The notes beneath the pieces are model-generated. The model saw only the letters and a program-made list of their open reading frames with translations. It made no database searches and was not told the DNA's origin. From positions 42,489-106,488 of the forward strand of contig JALJEE010002021.1 in assembly GCA_023231475.1 (NCBI GenBank): a stretch of 64,000 bases of DNA. The letters are read 5' to 3'. The stretch's first letter is position 1. Each line of letters opens with the position of its first letter. Positions 1-11,275 of the stretch are shown here, one piece after another. The DNA is from Seison nebaliae (lineage: Eukaryota > Rotifera > Pararotatoria > Seisonacea > Seisonidae). The position numbers and the translations under genes were made by a program.

Positions 1-852
1 GAATCGACGACGAATGGAATGCTCACTGACATCTTCACGCCCACAATGATTAGTCCGGCCACTAATTTATTCCTAGCTAATATAATCTACTTCAATGGTG
101 ATTGGCAATACAAATTCGAAGAGAAATTGACAAAAGAAAGAAAATTCTTTAATTTGAATGGAAGAATTGCTCTTGTAGATATGATGAGAAATCCTTCCAT
201 CGATATTAAATATGATTTCAATTATGCCATCAATTCTCATATGGTAGCATTACCATATGCCATCGATAAGAATAAAGAGAATGAAGAATCTAATTTATTC
301 TTTGTTATTATCGCATCAGAAAACAACGAATCATATCGACAATTATTAGAGGTGGACGATTCAGCATCAATCGCTTTACATCTCCTCCAATTTGTGGCGA
401 TGGCGAAAGAAATCGATTGTGATATTACATTACCGAAATTCGAGATCAAATTTGAGAAATCAGTTAAATATTTTAAAAAGTTTTTCATCAAATATTTTTT
501 TAGATTGTCGAATTATTTAATAAAATGGATTTGAAATTTCTCTTGGAGAATAATGCAGATTTCTCCGGAATTTCCATCAAAAACGGTAAAGACCTATCAG
601 TTGATACTGGATTCCATTCAGCGGCTATTCGTGTTGATGAGAAAGGTTAATTTGATTATGTGAAATTTTCAATAATATCATTAATCGTTTAAAGGAAGTG
701 AAGCTGCGGCCATCACAAGTTTATTTATTGGACGATCGTTATCATTAAAACGGAAAAATAAAATCGTTAAAATTGATCATCCATTCCTCTATTTTATTTA
801 TGACAAATCGACACATACCATTTTATTCGAAGGACACATCAGTAATTTCTGA
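1..852 (+). CDS. Serpin (serine protease inhibitor), 3' part only
   Basis: This is the C-terminal half of a serpin whose gene begins before the window. Base 1 is already in frame, and the ATG at 19 is an internal methionine. Three exons are joined: 1-462, 504-645 and 695-852, with introns of 41 and 49 nt. Family landmarks appear in order: the strand and helix region ending NIIYFNGDW, the LPKF beta strand, ADFSGIS, the hinge GSEAAAITS leading into the reactive-centre loop, and the closing DHPFLYFIYD block. Serpins trap target proteases by cleavage in that loop. The hinge keeps small residues (AAA), as in inhibitory members, but the loop is Lys/Arg rich and I cannot name its P1 residue or target. 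Its 3' end meets the convergent gene at 910 after 57 bp. Confidence 0.9.
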
Positions 853-909
853 TGAAAATTCTGAGAAAATTTTCTATTTTTTCCAAAACTTTTTATTTTC
901 AAATTATTT

Positions 910-1641
910 TTATTTTTCCAAATTCTTCTCGTGAATTTCCAAAATGGAAGACAGTTCCAATTGATGTTGTTGTAATAATTGTGATAATTGGATTGATGAC
1001 ATTGACAATAAATTCGATAATTTTTTCAATTCGTTTTCTGTCGATAGAATTTGTTCACTCACCGAAATCATTTGATCTTTCTTCAACAAATAATTTTGGA
1101 AAAGACAACCCAACGGAAGAAGTTGAGGCATTTTCTTCAATAAATTTAACGATTTCTTCAAACTCTCTTCTCCATTCCCAATAATTATACCGATATTATT
1201 TCTCGATGTTTTCAAAGGAATTAAAAGATTTCTTTCTTTCTCTTCCTCCAACGCCAATCGACAAGTCAACAGATTTGGATTCGTATAAACAAAACCATTC
1301 TCTTTCCAGATTGTAGCGACTTCACGTTTCTCGAACCATTTCATCGGAAATTCATGAATAACGATAGCTAAATCGGATCGTTGAATTTGTCTTCTCAATA
1401 TCCGACTCATCACTTGTTCGATTTCAGTCGCGTCTTCCAATCGTCTTAACCGAGACTTGAGGAATTCATTTTTCCTTTTCACATTCCTCTCATAAGCACT
1501 TCCTCTCTTCTTCTCGATGATTGGGAGTGTCAACTCCTCCATATATCGAGCGATATCATTTCTCGGTTTCGGCAATTTCACATCAAACCATCTCCGACAA
1601 ATGATTTGAAGAGACTTATCACATTTATTTAAAAGATGCAT
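910..1641 (-). CDS. mrpl10: Mitochondrial large-subunit ribosomal protein uL10m
   Basis: A single open frame of 243 residues resembles metazoan MRPL10. It has a basic N-terminal targeting-like start with ICRRW, a mid-region with LLIPLKTSRNNIG and GNGEESLKKSLNLLKKMP, and the C-terminal LLQQHQLELSSIL block, which matches the LLQHQ...L end typical of MRPL10. The protein forms the base of the mitochondrial ribosome L7/L12 stalk. The ATG at 1641 is preceded directly by a splice-acceptor-like TTCTTAG, so a short 5' untranslated exon or a trans-spliced leader is possible. It converges on the serpin with only 57 bp between stops. Family assignment rests on motif order, because MRPL10 diverges quickly. 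Confidence 0.72.
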   Translation of the reverse strand: MHLLNKCDKSLQIICRRWFDVKLPKPRNDIARYMEELTLPIIEKKRGSAYERNVKRKNEFLKSRLRRLEDATEIEQVMSRILRRQIQRSDLAIVIHEFPMKWFEKREVATIWKENGFVYTNPNLLTCRLALEEEKERNLLIPLKTSRNNIGIIIGNGEESLKKSLNLLKKMPQLLPLGCLFQNYLLKKDQMISVSEQILSTENELKKLSNLLSMSSIQLSQLLQQHQLELSSILEIHEKNLEK

Positions 1642-1971
1642 GAGCTAAGAATAAAAATGAGGAAAAAATTTTGAACTTTTATCAATTTTTTATTTATATG
1701 AAAAATCATCCTTCCGATTTTCTAATAAGCCGATTGGGCAAAGGGAATCGATTTTTAATAATTAAGAAAAACCGTTTTCTTATGATACAACTGACAATTA
1801 AACAAACTAAATTTTAGAAAATTAAAAGAATTTTCTAATTTTTTTAATTCATTAAACAATTAATTGGAAATATTTTGATAATTTTTGATAAATTCAAAAA
1901 TTAAAACAATTTTTCTTTAGTTTTTTGATAATTATCTCTATTCTTTCAAATCTTTCAAATTATTTAATCAA

Positions 1972-2854
1972 ATGGAAATCATTTTCATTTTATTCATTAT
2001 AAAATGTTGGAATTTTTTTTATTAAAATTAACTGATAAGTTTAATTTTAAGTTTTTTTCTCATTTGGTGAAGGAATGGAGTTGGAATGTGATAGAGATTT
2101 CTATCCCACAAGACTTACAAATAGAAAAAATTACCGTTATTATGGTTTTGTTAATTCGCAAGCATGTCGTGGAATTTATGAGATTAGTGGACCTGTCATC
2201 GATATTCCAAGAAAATGTACAGGTCGAAATAATGGCCGGGATAAAACGGCGGGAATATATTTCCATACGAAGGAAAGTTTGGTTCCACAGGCGAAGTTAT
2301 TGTTCTGCAGTACGAGAACATCCGGTGAAATGATTTCTGTTGTTCAGGATTGGACTGGAAAGTTCGATATTGTTATTCAATAAAATGTACATTTGCCTTT
2401 AGAACAGTAGCATTTATTGAAGGAGATTTCGTCGATGTTGGCATACAACTCTCCAACCCAAAAAAAGATCCAGAAGGAAGATTATTTATAGTAATCGCAG
2501 TTCTCCATGAGAATAGGGAAAGTTCACTTTTAATCATATTTCATCTTCCAACTTTTCTCAATTGATAGTTACTTGCGCTAGATATAAATGCCGAGTTATT
2601 TGTTATGATGAGAACATGAATCACATCAGGTCATTAAGAAATTTTCGATTTTGAATAATGTTTTTTTCATTAGGAGTTTAGTATATGCGTATGATCGTCA
2701 ACTATTCGTGGAAAATATGATTCGATATGAAGTTATTGGACAAAAGTTCAATCATGATGTCACTTGCATCGTATCATTTATGTACACGATAATGGAAACA
2801 TGCCAATTTTCAAGCATAACATCTGAAGTTTTCTCGTTAAGAACCTCAAGATAA
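1972..2854 (+). CDS. Unrecognised Cys-containing protein with signal-peptide-like start
   Basis: I do not recognise this protein. Five exons give a continuous frame: 1972-2005, 2052-2361, 2403-2521, 2569-2629 and 2674-2854 (234 residues, introns 41-47 nt). The first exon encodes MEIIFILFIIK, which joined to FFFSFGEG looks like a secretion signal, followed by a Cys-bearing mature part. Visible features are cysteines in ELECD, QACRG, RKCTG, LFCST, ITCARYKC and VICYD, and a mid-section EGDFVDVGIQLSNPKKDPEG. There is no later hydrophobic segment, so a secreted protein is the likeliest reading. The exon chain is supported only by frame continuity and consensus splice sites. The first exon is the weakest part, and a start at 2075 is the alternative. 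Confidence 0.45.
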
Positions 2855-3938
2855 TTTATGTTATTTTATTTAAATGAATTATTTCATATCATTTTACAAC
2901 GTTTATATTAGACTAAAATTTATTAAAAAATCTTTGGAAAGGTCGATCGTAAAATAACAAACCAGAATCTCGTTGAATAGTTGGAAATTAGGTATTAGGT
3001 CATTGCCAGAAAGTTAAATGTCTCAAATAATTATTTCAATTCCAGTTTTTCCATATCCCTTTCATCTCATATTGCCAATAAAAAAAACTAGATTTCTTGA
3101 AGGTTACTTCTAGAAAGTGTCTCCCCAATTCATCACAATTGATTTATTAGCAGTATAATTAATATCTGTTAGTAACTTTTTGTTTCAACGAATAAATAGG
3201 AACAGATATTTCATGATATATTTCCATCAGTCTTTCTTTATATTGATGACATTCTGACAGAAAAGTATTGAATTTGTTTTTGTTCTAACAAGTTATCTGA
3301 AAGATGTATCCTCCGCAAAAAAGATAAATCTAAAATTTTAACTGACATTTTTCTTCATTCGATGATGAGAAAATTGAATGAGAATGATGTTTAGGAACTA
3401 AAATTGACAATAAGTTCCTCAGATCTTTTTATTCGTTTCATTATCATTCCAAATATTCTTCGATTCAATTGAAGTTATTTATCATTTATTATTGTAATTA
3501 TTATAGACTAACCGTTTCATTGTGTAACGGTCATAAATCTTTGGGACGTCTTGGTCGTACGTATTTAATATCTCGGATAAAGCCATTTTATAAGGAATTT
3601 ATGTTATAAGGTGAATATTTATCCTCTTTTTATCGTCGAAAAATATTTAAATATAATTACTTTCGTTTATTTAACGTTTTAAAATATTTACTTAAAGTTT
3701 AGTAATTTTGTCTTTCTCTTTATTTCTTTCTTTCTTCAACTTAATTTTTCAGCGTGCTGAAATGGTTTCTCAAATTTTTCAAAAATATTAACTTGTAAAT
3801 TTGAGATTTTGATTGAGCCAATTATTTTAGAAATGGGAAAAGATGTTGAAGAGAAATGAAAATGAATTTTCCAAAAAGGAATTTCAAATTAAAGAAATTG
3901 AGGAAAATGAAAGAGAATAAGATAATCAGAATAAATGA
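2855..3938. other. Intergenic, no gene seen
   Basis: AT-rich spacer between the secreted-protein gene and Exo84. I see no coding run longer than a shadow frame and no repeat of note. The last 200 bases before 3939 are purine-rich and presumably contain the Exo84 5' untranslated region. Confidence 0.5.
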
Positions 3939-5876
3939 ATGATGGATGATGATGCAGCGAAATTGAGGTCGTTGTTGACGGTAGAGAATTTCGATGCGAA
4001 TACATTTTTGAATCAGTTATTATCGAAGAATAAGGCGAAGGATGGTGTAAGTGAAGATGAATTGAATGACATCCGTAATCGATTGACAGCCACTCAACAA
4101 AGTGCATCGATCGGATTGAGATCGTTAGTGAGTCGACATTCTGATAAATTGATATCGACAGCGAAGGAAATGATAACGTTAGAGAGTGAGATGGGTCAAT
4201 TGAATAATTTGTTGAATGATCAACGATCTTTAACGTCGTCAATGAAATCGGTGGCAGCTTCTCTTATGACATCACAATCGTTGGATGATAGATTGTCAGA
4301 ATCGAAAAAACGGAAAAATAATCCGTTCGATATTAATGATGATGATAATAATAATAAGAATAATTTTCCTATGTCATATAATGAGGATGATGAAGATGGT
4401 TTGACGAATTCGATCCAAGATGATTTATATCGTCTCAAAACATTAAATATTCATTCGTCGTTGGAGTTAGTGGATGTGGCGATCGCTCAACGTGATTTCG
4501 ATCGAGCAGTTACACTCATTCTTCATTTGAAAGAATCGAATCCATATTTCCGTTCTTCTATCGCTGCTAATTCCATCGAATTACGATTAGATGATGAGAA
4601 AACGAAAAAACAATTGAAAGATGAAATGATGAATGAAATTTCAGCAGATGTTGAATTGAGAAATCGAGAAATGTTAATTCGTTTAGCTTTATTGAAAGAA
4701 TTCACTTTACGACCATCAACATCACAACGTTGTATTGATTTACATTCTCGTCTAGGTTATACGAGACATGCACGATATTTAACCATCTGGCAACAAAGTA
4801 ACATCATCGATGATAGTTTGAAAAGAATCCGTTTAGATGAAACGTCAACGGTTTATATTCGGGAACAAACGAAAGAATTCTGTATTGGAATTAGTCAAAC
4901 AATTCATTCTGCTCTCATTAACGTTTATCATCATGACAATGGTGAGAATACCATATCGACTTCGTATTTGTTAAATCGGGAATGTATGGAGGAATGGAAA
5001 GTGGCGGAATTACATGCCGATTTATATACTTGGATAAAAAATCGAGTTCATCATTTCCTCACTCATCTCACCAATCTCAATTATTTGAGTGGTGATGATG
5101 AGAATTTCTCGTCGACTATGAACAATATCGATACCATCTTCTCCACCATCCAATCTCAATTGTCGAATTCGATGAAATCAACAAATTATCCGTCGATGAA
5201 TATCATCCGATTAGTTCAAGTGGAATTATTGCCATTAGTCAGGAAAGCGATCGAAGATAAAAAACAAAAGTTTGTCAATGTCATTCGACAACGAAGTCGA
5301 ATCGATGATTGGCAACGTGCCTCCTTCAAAACTAATGATGAATGTGTTAGATCATTAAATGAATTTTATCAAGAATTATCATCAGACAATGGTGCCACCT
5401 CGGAAAAATTGAAAATTTTTCTTCGTAAACAAGTCTTCGATTTACGACGATCAACTCCATTAAAAAATGATTTCGATAATGATAATGTTATGGAACAGCA
5501 ATGGACTAATGAAGAGAAAGATGGGGAATTGTCTTATATTGACATGACTCAGAATTGTTTAAGTTTCATGAAGAATTTCCTTCGATTGAGTAACGAATTA
5601 TGTCGGATATTTTACGGGAATATCTCTTATGATATCTATACGGCACTTGTGCAAATATTTAAAGCACAATTACGTATCATCGAACGAGCGATGAGTGATC
5701 GATCGAAAAATATCCATTTCATTTACAGACAATTACAATTTGTGTTCGATCCGATTCTTGTAAAGATTCGACAAGATTTCTATCAAGCCAGTGGACTTCC
5801 TGTTCCGTATTTAGAGAATTTGGAGGATCGTCGTCAATCGTTTGAAGTGACTTACAAGAAATTATTAAGTCAATGA
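3939..5876 (+). CDS. exoc8: Exocyst complex component 8 (Exo84)
   Basis: A 645-residue intronless frame. Exo84 is one of eight exocyst subunits, which tether secretory vesicles to the plasma membrane. The N-terminal coiled-coil entry motif is clear (LRSLLTVENFDANTFL, then IETA-like STAKEMITLESEMGQLNNLL). Further on, VAIAQRDFDRAV matches the start of the C-terminal helical bundle in animal Exo84 (typically CIAQRDFEGAV). In vertebrate Exo84 a PH domain of about 100 residues lies between these parts. Here residues about 110-165 are only an acidic Asp/Asn-rich linker. The first ATG of an ATGATG pair was chosen; no upstream in-frame start exists nearby. An AATAAA-type signal follows at about 5920. 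The divergent C-terminal half fits an alpha-helical tether protein. Confidence 0.82.
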   Translation: MMDDDAAKLRSLLTVENFDANTFLNQLLSKNKAKDGVSEDELNDIRNRLTATQQSASIGLRSLVSRHSDKLISTAKEMITLESEMGQLNNLLNDQRSLTSSMKSVAASLMTSQSLDDRLSESKKRKNNPFDINDDDNNNKNNFPMSYNEDDEDGLTNSIQDDLYRLKTLNIHSSLELVDVAIAQRDFDRAVTLILHLKESNPYFRSSIAANSIELRLDDEKTKKQLKDEMMNEISADVELRNREMLIRLALLKEFTLRPSTSQRCIDLHSRLGYTRHARYLTIWQQSNIIDDSLKRIRLDETSTVYIREQTKEFCIGISQTIHSALINVYHHDNGENTISTSYLLNRECMEEWKVAELHADLYTWIKNRVHHFLTHLTNLNYLSGDDENFSSTMNNIDTIFSTIQSQLSNSMKSTNYPSMNIIRLVQVELLPLVRKAIEDKKQKFVNVIRQRSRIDDWQRASFKTNDECVRSLNEFYQELSSDNGATSEKLKIFLRKQVFDLRRSTPLKNDFDNDNVMEQQWTNEEKDGELSYIDMTQNCLSFMKNFLRLSNELCRIFYGNISYDIYTALVQIFKAQLRIIERAMSDRSKNIHFIYRQLQFVFDPILVKIRQDFYQASGLPVPYLENLEDRRQSFEVTYKKLLSQ

Positions 5877-8800
5877 TTTATGTAAAACTTTATTATTATG
5901 ATTATTCTATTTATGTCTAATAAAATTTCATTCTAAACAAATTTTCCACTATTCCTTCTTCAATTTCCGTTCTTATTGTTCTGGGAGACGTAGTAGTTGT
6001 CTTTCTGATTTGTTGATTAATTCTTATAAAATTCCTTTTTTTTACAAATGTATGAAAGCAAATTTATTTGATTTGTGATAGACAATGGATAATTGATGAA
6101 CAATTTCTTCTCTATTTATTCGACTTTCCTTCAAGTAGTTTGCTTTAAATGTTGTCTAAATATTGGATAAGATGATGGAAGTGATGACGATTGTTCAATA
6201 TTTCTTTCGAAAACGAAAGAATGTTGGACGACTACCTGCTTAACACATCAATAAAGTCGTGTAGAAAATGGGAAGTACCTTCTTATATTTAAGAAGAAAT
6301 TAATTGTAATTTACTTAAGAAGAAGAAAATTCTTTCCGATTGGAACTTTCAATTTCCGTCAGGAGAACATTCCGTTAGGAATGGATGAAAAGTTAAAGGG
6401 AATGTATAATCTCACCCGACAATCTTGAAGAGAAATAATTATGAGAGGAAACATCTGAAAATCGAAGTGATAATGTTGTTTCTGGAGAGAATTCGTATTC
6501 TCCTTTATACTTGTCACAAATCGAATATCTGTCACGCATAAAAATGAGGGAAGGATATGTTGATTTGGAATGATAATTCCTTCATTGTCGCACATGAAGA
6601 AAGAGGCAGTTGTGGATGTGTCTAATAGAATGAAGTAACGATAATTTATAATCGTATTTAATCATTAAATTAATTGGAAAATATAATAACGACATCTAAA
6701 TTATTGTGGAGTGTTCGATTCGTTTCTTTCTTTATTGATGATTAACATTTCATTGTGCATGAATTGTGCACCATATATATGAGTCGGGCAGTCGTCAAAT
6801 GAGATAAATGAAAAGGACTGATGAAAAATTCTGTTGATGAACAATGACAAATCAATCAAGTTAGTCGTTCTCTTGAGAAATAAGAAGGCAAAATTGCCAT
6901 TTATCAATTGCGGAATTACGCTCATATCATATATCTTTCAGAATAAAGGAGAAGACCATATAATTGGTGATAGTATAATGATCAATATTCCATTTACTAT
7001 CATGGACTCTGGCACTGCTCTGAAGGATAGAATTAGAGATGATTCGCAGTTTCTTTTTATCAATGTTTCCATCTAAAAATTATTCTATCATGAAGCCAAA
7101 TCTCCTCTAATCTCGTCCATGTTTCTCGTTGTTCCTGCTCTTTTTCATATTCCATTATTAGATAATTACGACCAACAGTGACACATTTCTGAGGAACCAG
7201 ATATAATGGAAATGTGCAGTATATTCTTTCTTCGATTTTTGGTACTTCTTCCTATCTTTTTCTCCCCACCATCATCATCGTCATTCTCATCATCCTCCAC
7301 GACCGAATCATAATAGGAGTTATGCATCATATTGCAATTTTGTTTTGATTAAACATAAATAAAATATCACCATCATCTTCAGAAATTATCTCTCACGAAA
7401 AAGCATCCCAACATGAAAAGATTTCTCGATAAACGATTGTCATTTCAATCCGCGAAATCCTGCCAATCCATCGCACTCTCACTCTTCGATCGTTTCTTCT
7501 AGACTAACTCTCACTACATTCTCCCCACATCATTTAATGAATTTCAATTAGTTCTCAAACATACTTTTCATTACTCATCATTTCTTACATAACATTCTTC
7601 TTTATATTCTTCCATCTATTTTATTATTCTTTATATTCCACTCGACTTCATCAGCAAAAACTTATTTTTAAATACCAATATAATTGGACGACTTAATTAT
7701 TTAACGAAAATTCTCTCATTGAATCACCTTACAATGAATTCATCAAAAAAAAAAGAATGGATTAATGAAAAATATATTGCATAAATTATCGTATGGAAAT
7801 TTCCATTATACAGGCGAGAAACGAAATTGCATAACGTGACTCATTACTATGCATTATTATTCCTTATAAGATTAGATGACGATAAAATAATGTTTGAATC
7901 TTTCGAAAGGAGAATTCCGTATTTTTCATGTATGTAACAAGATTGCACTTGAGATCAAATTAGAAAAAAGATTGACTATGACCGATCATGTGCAAACTCG
8001 AATTTCTTTCCAACTTCATTATTATTCCTTCTCAATTCGATCTATTCTGTGAGTCTTGAAAGAAAAACAATTTAAAAGTTTTTGTTTACCTTTCTCCCCC
8101 TCCTCCTCCAACAAATTTTACTTCTCCACTCATTCCTCTCACAATGGGAAGCGGCGCTAATTGTTTGTTTTGACCCGTTCACCACCATATTTAATCAAAG
8201 TATTTCGTCGAAGGAGAAAAACGTAATAATTATACATTCTAATTATACTTACTATCTATAAACGACGAACAATATTGATGAAATAGATGGGCATGTATGG
8301 AAATATTTAATTATGTCGTTTTATTGCATCTTGTTAATGTAAATCCATTTCCTGTATATTTTGCCAAAAGGTATAATGTTATGACCTTTATTCAAATATC
8401 TTTCCTATTTCACCAACAGTATACTAACGGATGCACATCTGTTCGCTTATTCTTCTTTTTTCCACCATCATTTCATTTCCTTCAATCTTTTCGTGGAAAA
8501 TGGATTGTTGCAATCCTCTAAGCGTATCCTCTTTTAAATTTCATATTGACGTTTCTCCTCAACAATTCCTAATGGAAATATCATAATTTGTCAATTCCGA
8601 TGGTGTCCATTCTTTTATAAATTATCCTTCTTAATTATGTACAATCTAAATGTTTATTTCATTTATTTCTTCCCAATATCATTTCCGATAATAACCGTCC
8701 TTAATACGATAATAGTTCCATATCACCAACACAAACTATTTCGTGATGTTCAGTTTCCAAAGTATTATTCGTCTATTAATTGTGTTATTCATATCAATTA

Positions 8801-11275
8801 TCGAGAATATGTTTCAAAAACATTCTTCAACGATCTGATTAAAGGAAATTTAAACCGAATCGTATTTTTCATAATGAAAAATAAGAAATTTTCATTTTTC
8901 TTCCCCACATTTCAGAAAAAATGGTAAATATACAAAGTTCTGTATATATAAATCATCATCGTAGAAAATTTGTTGAAAATACGACCCGTTTCATAACCAC
9001 CTACATTTACAACTATTTTAATAATTTCTTAATAATTTGATATATTAAGTTTTTTCCTGTATCTCCGAACGAAAATTTGTCAAATGCAACTTGTTCCAAA
9101 TTTCCAAATTATATTACTCATATTTTCATTTACTTAACCTGGAAAGTACAATAAAGAGTAGATTGTTGTTAAGTAGAAGATTGGATATATTAGTTCTAGC
9201 ATTCTTACTGAGTTATAAGTCTATATGAATTTAGTATGGAACAATTTTCTTGATCATATCAACGAACAAACATTTCCTGTAAATTGAAAAATGAGAATCA
9301 GTCAGGTTGACAAGAAATAGATTAAAATTTGTGTATCCTGTCAAGAATAATATCGATAGTTTGTTCTTATCAATATTTACAGTTATTGAGAACGAACAAC
9401 TCGGAATTGTTCGATAGATATGACGATTATTTGAAATAGATTTGTCGATTACCCAATACTATTGGGTATGGAATAAATTAGATTGCCAATGAATTGAATG
9501 ATATTTATGAAAAGTGTATCATTGATTGTTGATTAAGTGAATGTGAAGTGAAATTGTGAATTGTGAGTGATATTACTTAAAATAAGTTTATAGTAGTTTA
9601 GTAGGAAATTATCTGTATAATTCATAAATGACTCCGAAGTAAAGTTTTAAGGATAAAGGAAATTGAATGTGTGAAATTTGGTTTGTATTGCAACAATAAG
9701 AATATCTATAATAGGTGGAAAATGAGGACGATGAATCGGAACAAAATGTCTCCTACATAAATTAAAAATTTGAATAATTGTTCGATGGAATTGAGACGTT
9801 GAGCTATTCATGATTGAAATGGTGAAGTTCCTCTAATTCGAGTTGAATGAAATTTCAATTAGTTTTATGTGAAAGTTAATGCAATTACTTCAAATTATGG
9901 CTGCATTTAGTCCGTTGTGTAGATGGATCAGTTGGTGTAAATGTGTTCGATTCACATGAATAAATTCTTTATTTTTTTATGATTAAATTCCATTGTGCAT
10001 TACTGTTCTCCCATTTTCCATTCTTTTGCAATGAAAAAAGTAGAAATGGAACATAATATACATAATAGAATCGATAAATTCTATTTATTTTAACAGGAAA
10101 ATGAATTTAATATAACATCAAATATTCAAATTCAATATTAATTGAATTGATCTGATAATAGAGAAGGTGACGCACAACATGAGACTAAAGTGTCAAAGGA
10201 AAAGTCTAAAGGAAAAGTTCCTTTTCCACTGAGATGTATATCGGTTTTTCTAGATTTTTTATTGCACAGTTCGTTATTATGTTTATTGCAGTTGGCGATT
10301 TGGTTTACATCGTAAATTAGATAAGAAGCAACACTATTTACTTATGATTAGAAACTCTGCTCCTAGTTTATTGGTGGAGGAAGTTCATTCATTTCACTTT
10401 TTCTTTTGATTCCATAAAATTCATCTGTAACACAATCGAAGGTAATTAGAAAATAATTGGTACTATATAGAACCAATTCTCCTGTTGATTATAAGAAAGG
10501 GGAATAGGGAAAGAGTTAACGTATTTCAGAATAATCGAAAATACATCTGCACACCTCAAAGAATACTTTCATATTGGAATACTTCCACAAAATACGGTCG
10601 ATATATCCCCACTCTTCATGCCATGATACTTTACTTCATCCATAATTACTCGTCTTCCTAAATGAGTGAACAAAAATGTTGGCTTCAACCAGATAATTGA
10701 AATATCATAAACCTGTTGATAAACAATTAGGTATGTCCATAAAAAAACGGTTTATCTAGATCGTTTTCCGTTTATTTTCTTCATTAGTTTTACTAAACAA
10801 AAATTCCCATTCAATTAATATTCGGATAATGGGAAGAAATAGTTGAGAATTATTAATAATCATCATTCTTCTAAGCCTTTCCTCATTATATGATAAATTG
10901 TTACCTTTAATTATATCCCGAAAGGGAGACCGATTGGAACCGATATGAATTGTTCGAAATAGGATACGAGAATATGTATAGAAATCATTTGTCGATGAAG
11001 AATATCATCACATTCCTCCCCCTCTCTATCTCTATTGAGACCTTGAGAATTATTTCTCGATGATTCTCACTATCGTGAGCACATTTCAACAACATAATTC
11101 AATCAAGTCATTTTCCTCATTTTTGTTTACTGGAATCAATTCGAGATTTGATTATATTAAAAGTACGTGAATCTTCTTGTTCTTTAGATGCATTTATGAA
11201 TGTTTACGTGTGATGCTCTATCGAAAGTAAAAGAAAACTATTCGACTTACCAATATATTCATCTTCCAATTCGTT
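5877..11275. other. Long gene-poor stretch upstream of the GPCR
   Basis: About 5.4 kb with no frame I can tie to a protein family. Scattered frames of 60-95 codons (for example 8637-8927) are AT-rich and repetitive in composition and look non-coding. Unrecognised 5' exons or regulatory introns of the downstream GPCR could lie here, because that gene lacks a visible signal-peptide exon. A short tRNA-like arm is noted at 9921-9957. Confidence 0.4.

Noticed and set aside
6359-7076. Short frames on both strands between Exo84 and the GPCR
   Set aside because: Overlapping frames on opposite strands, no family motif, no consistent splice chain.
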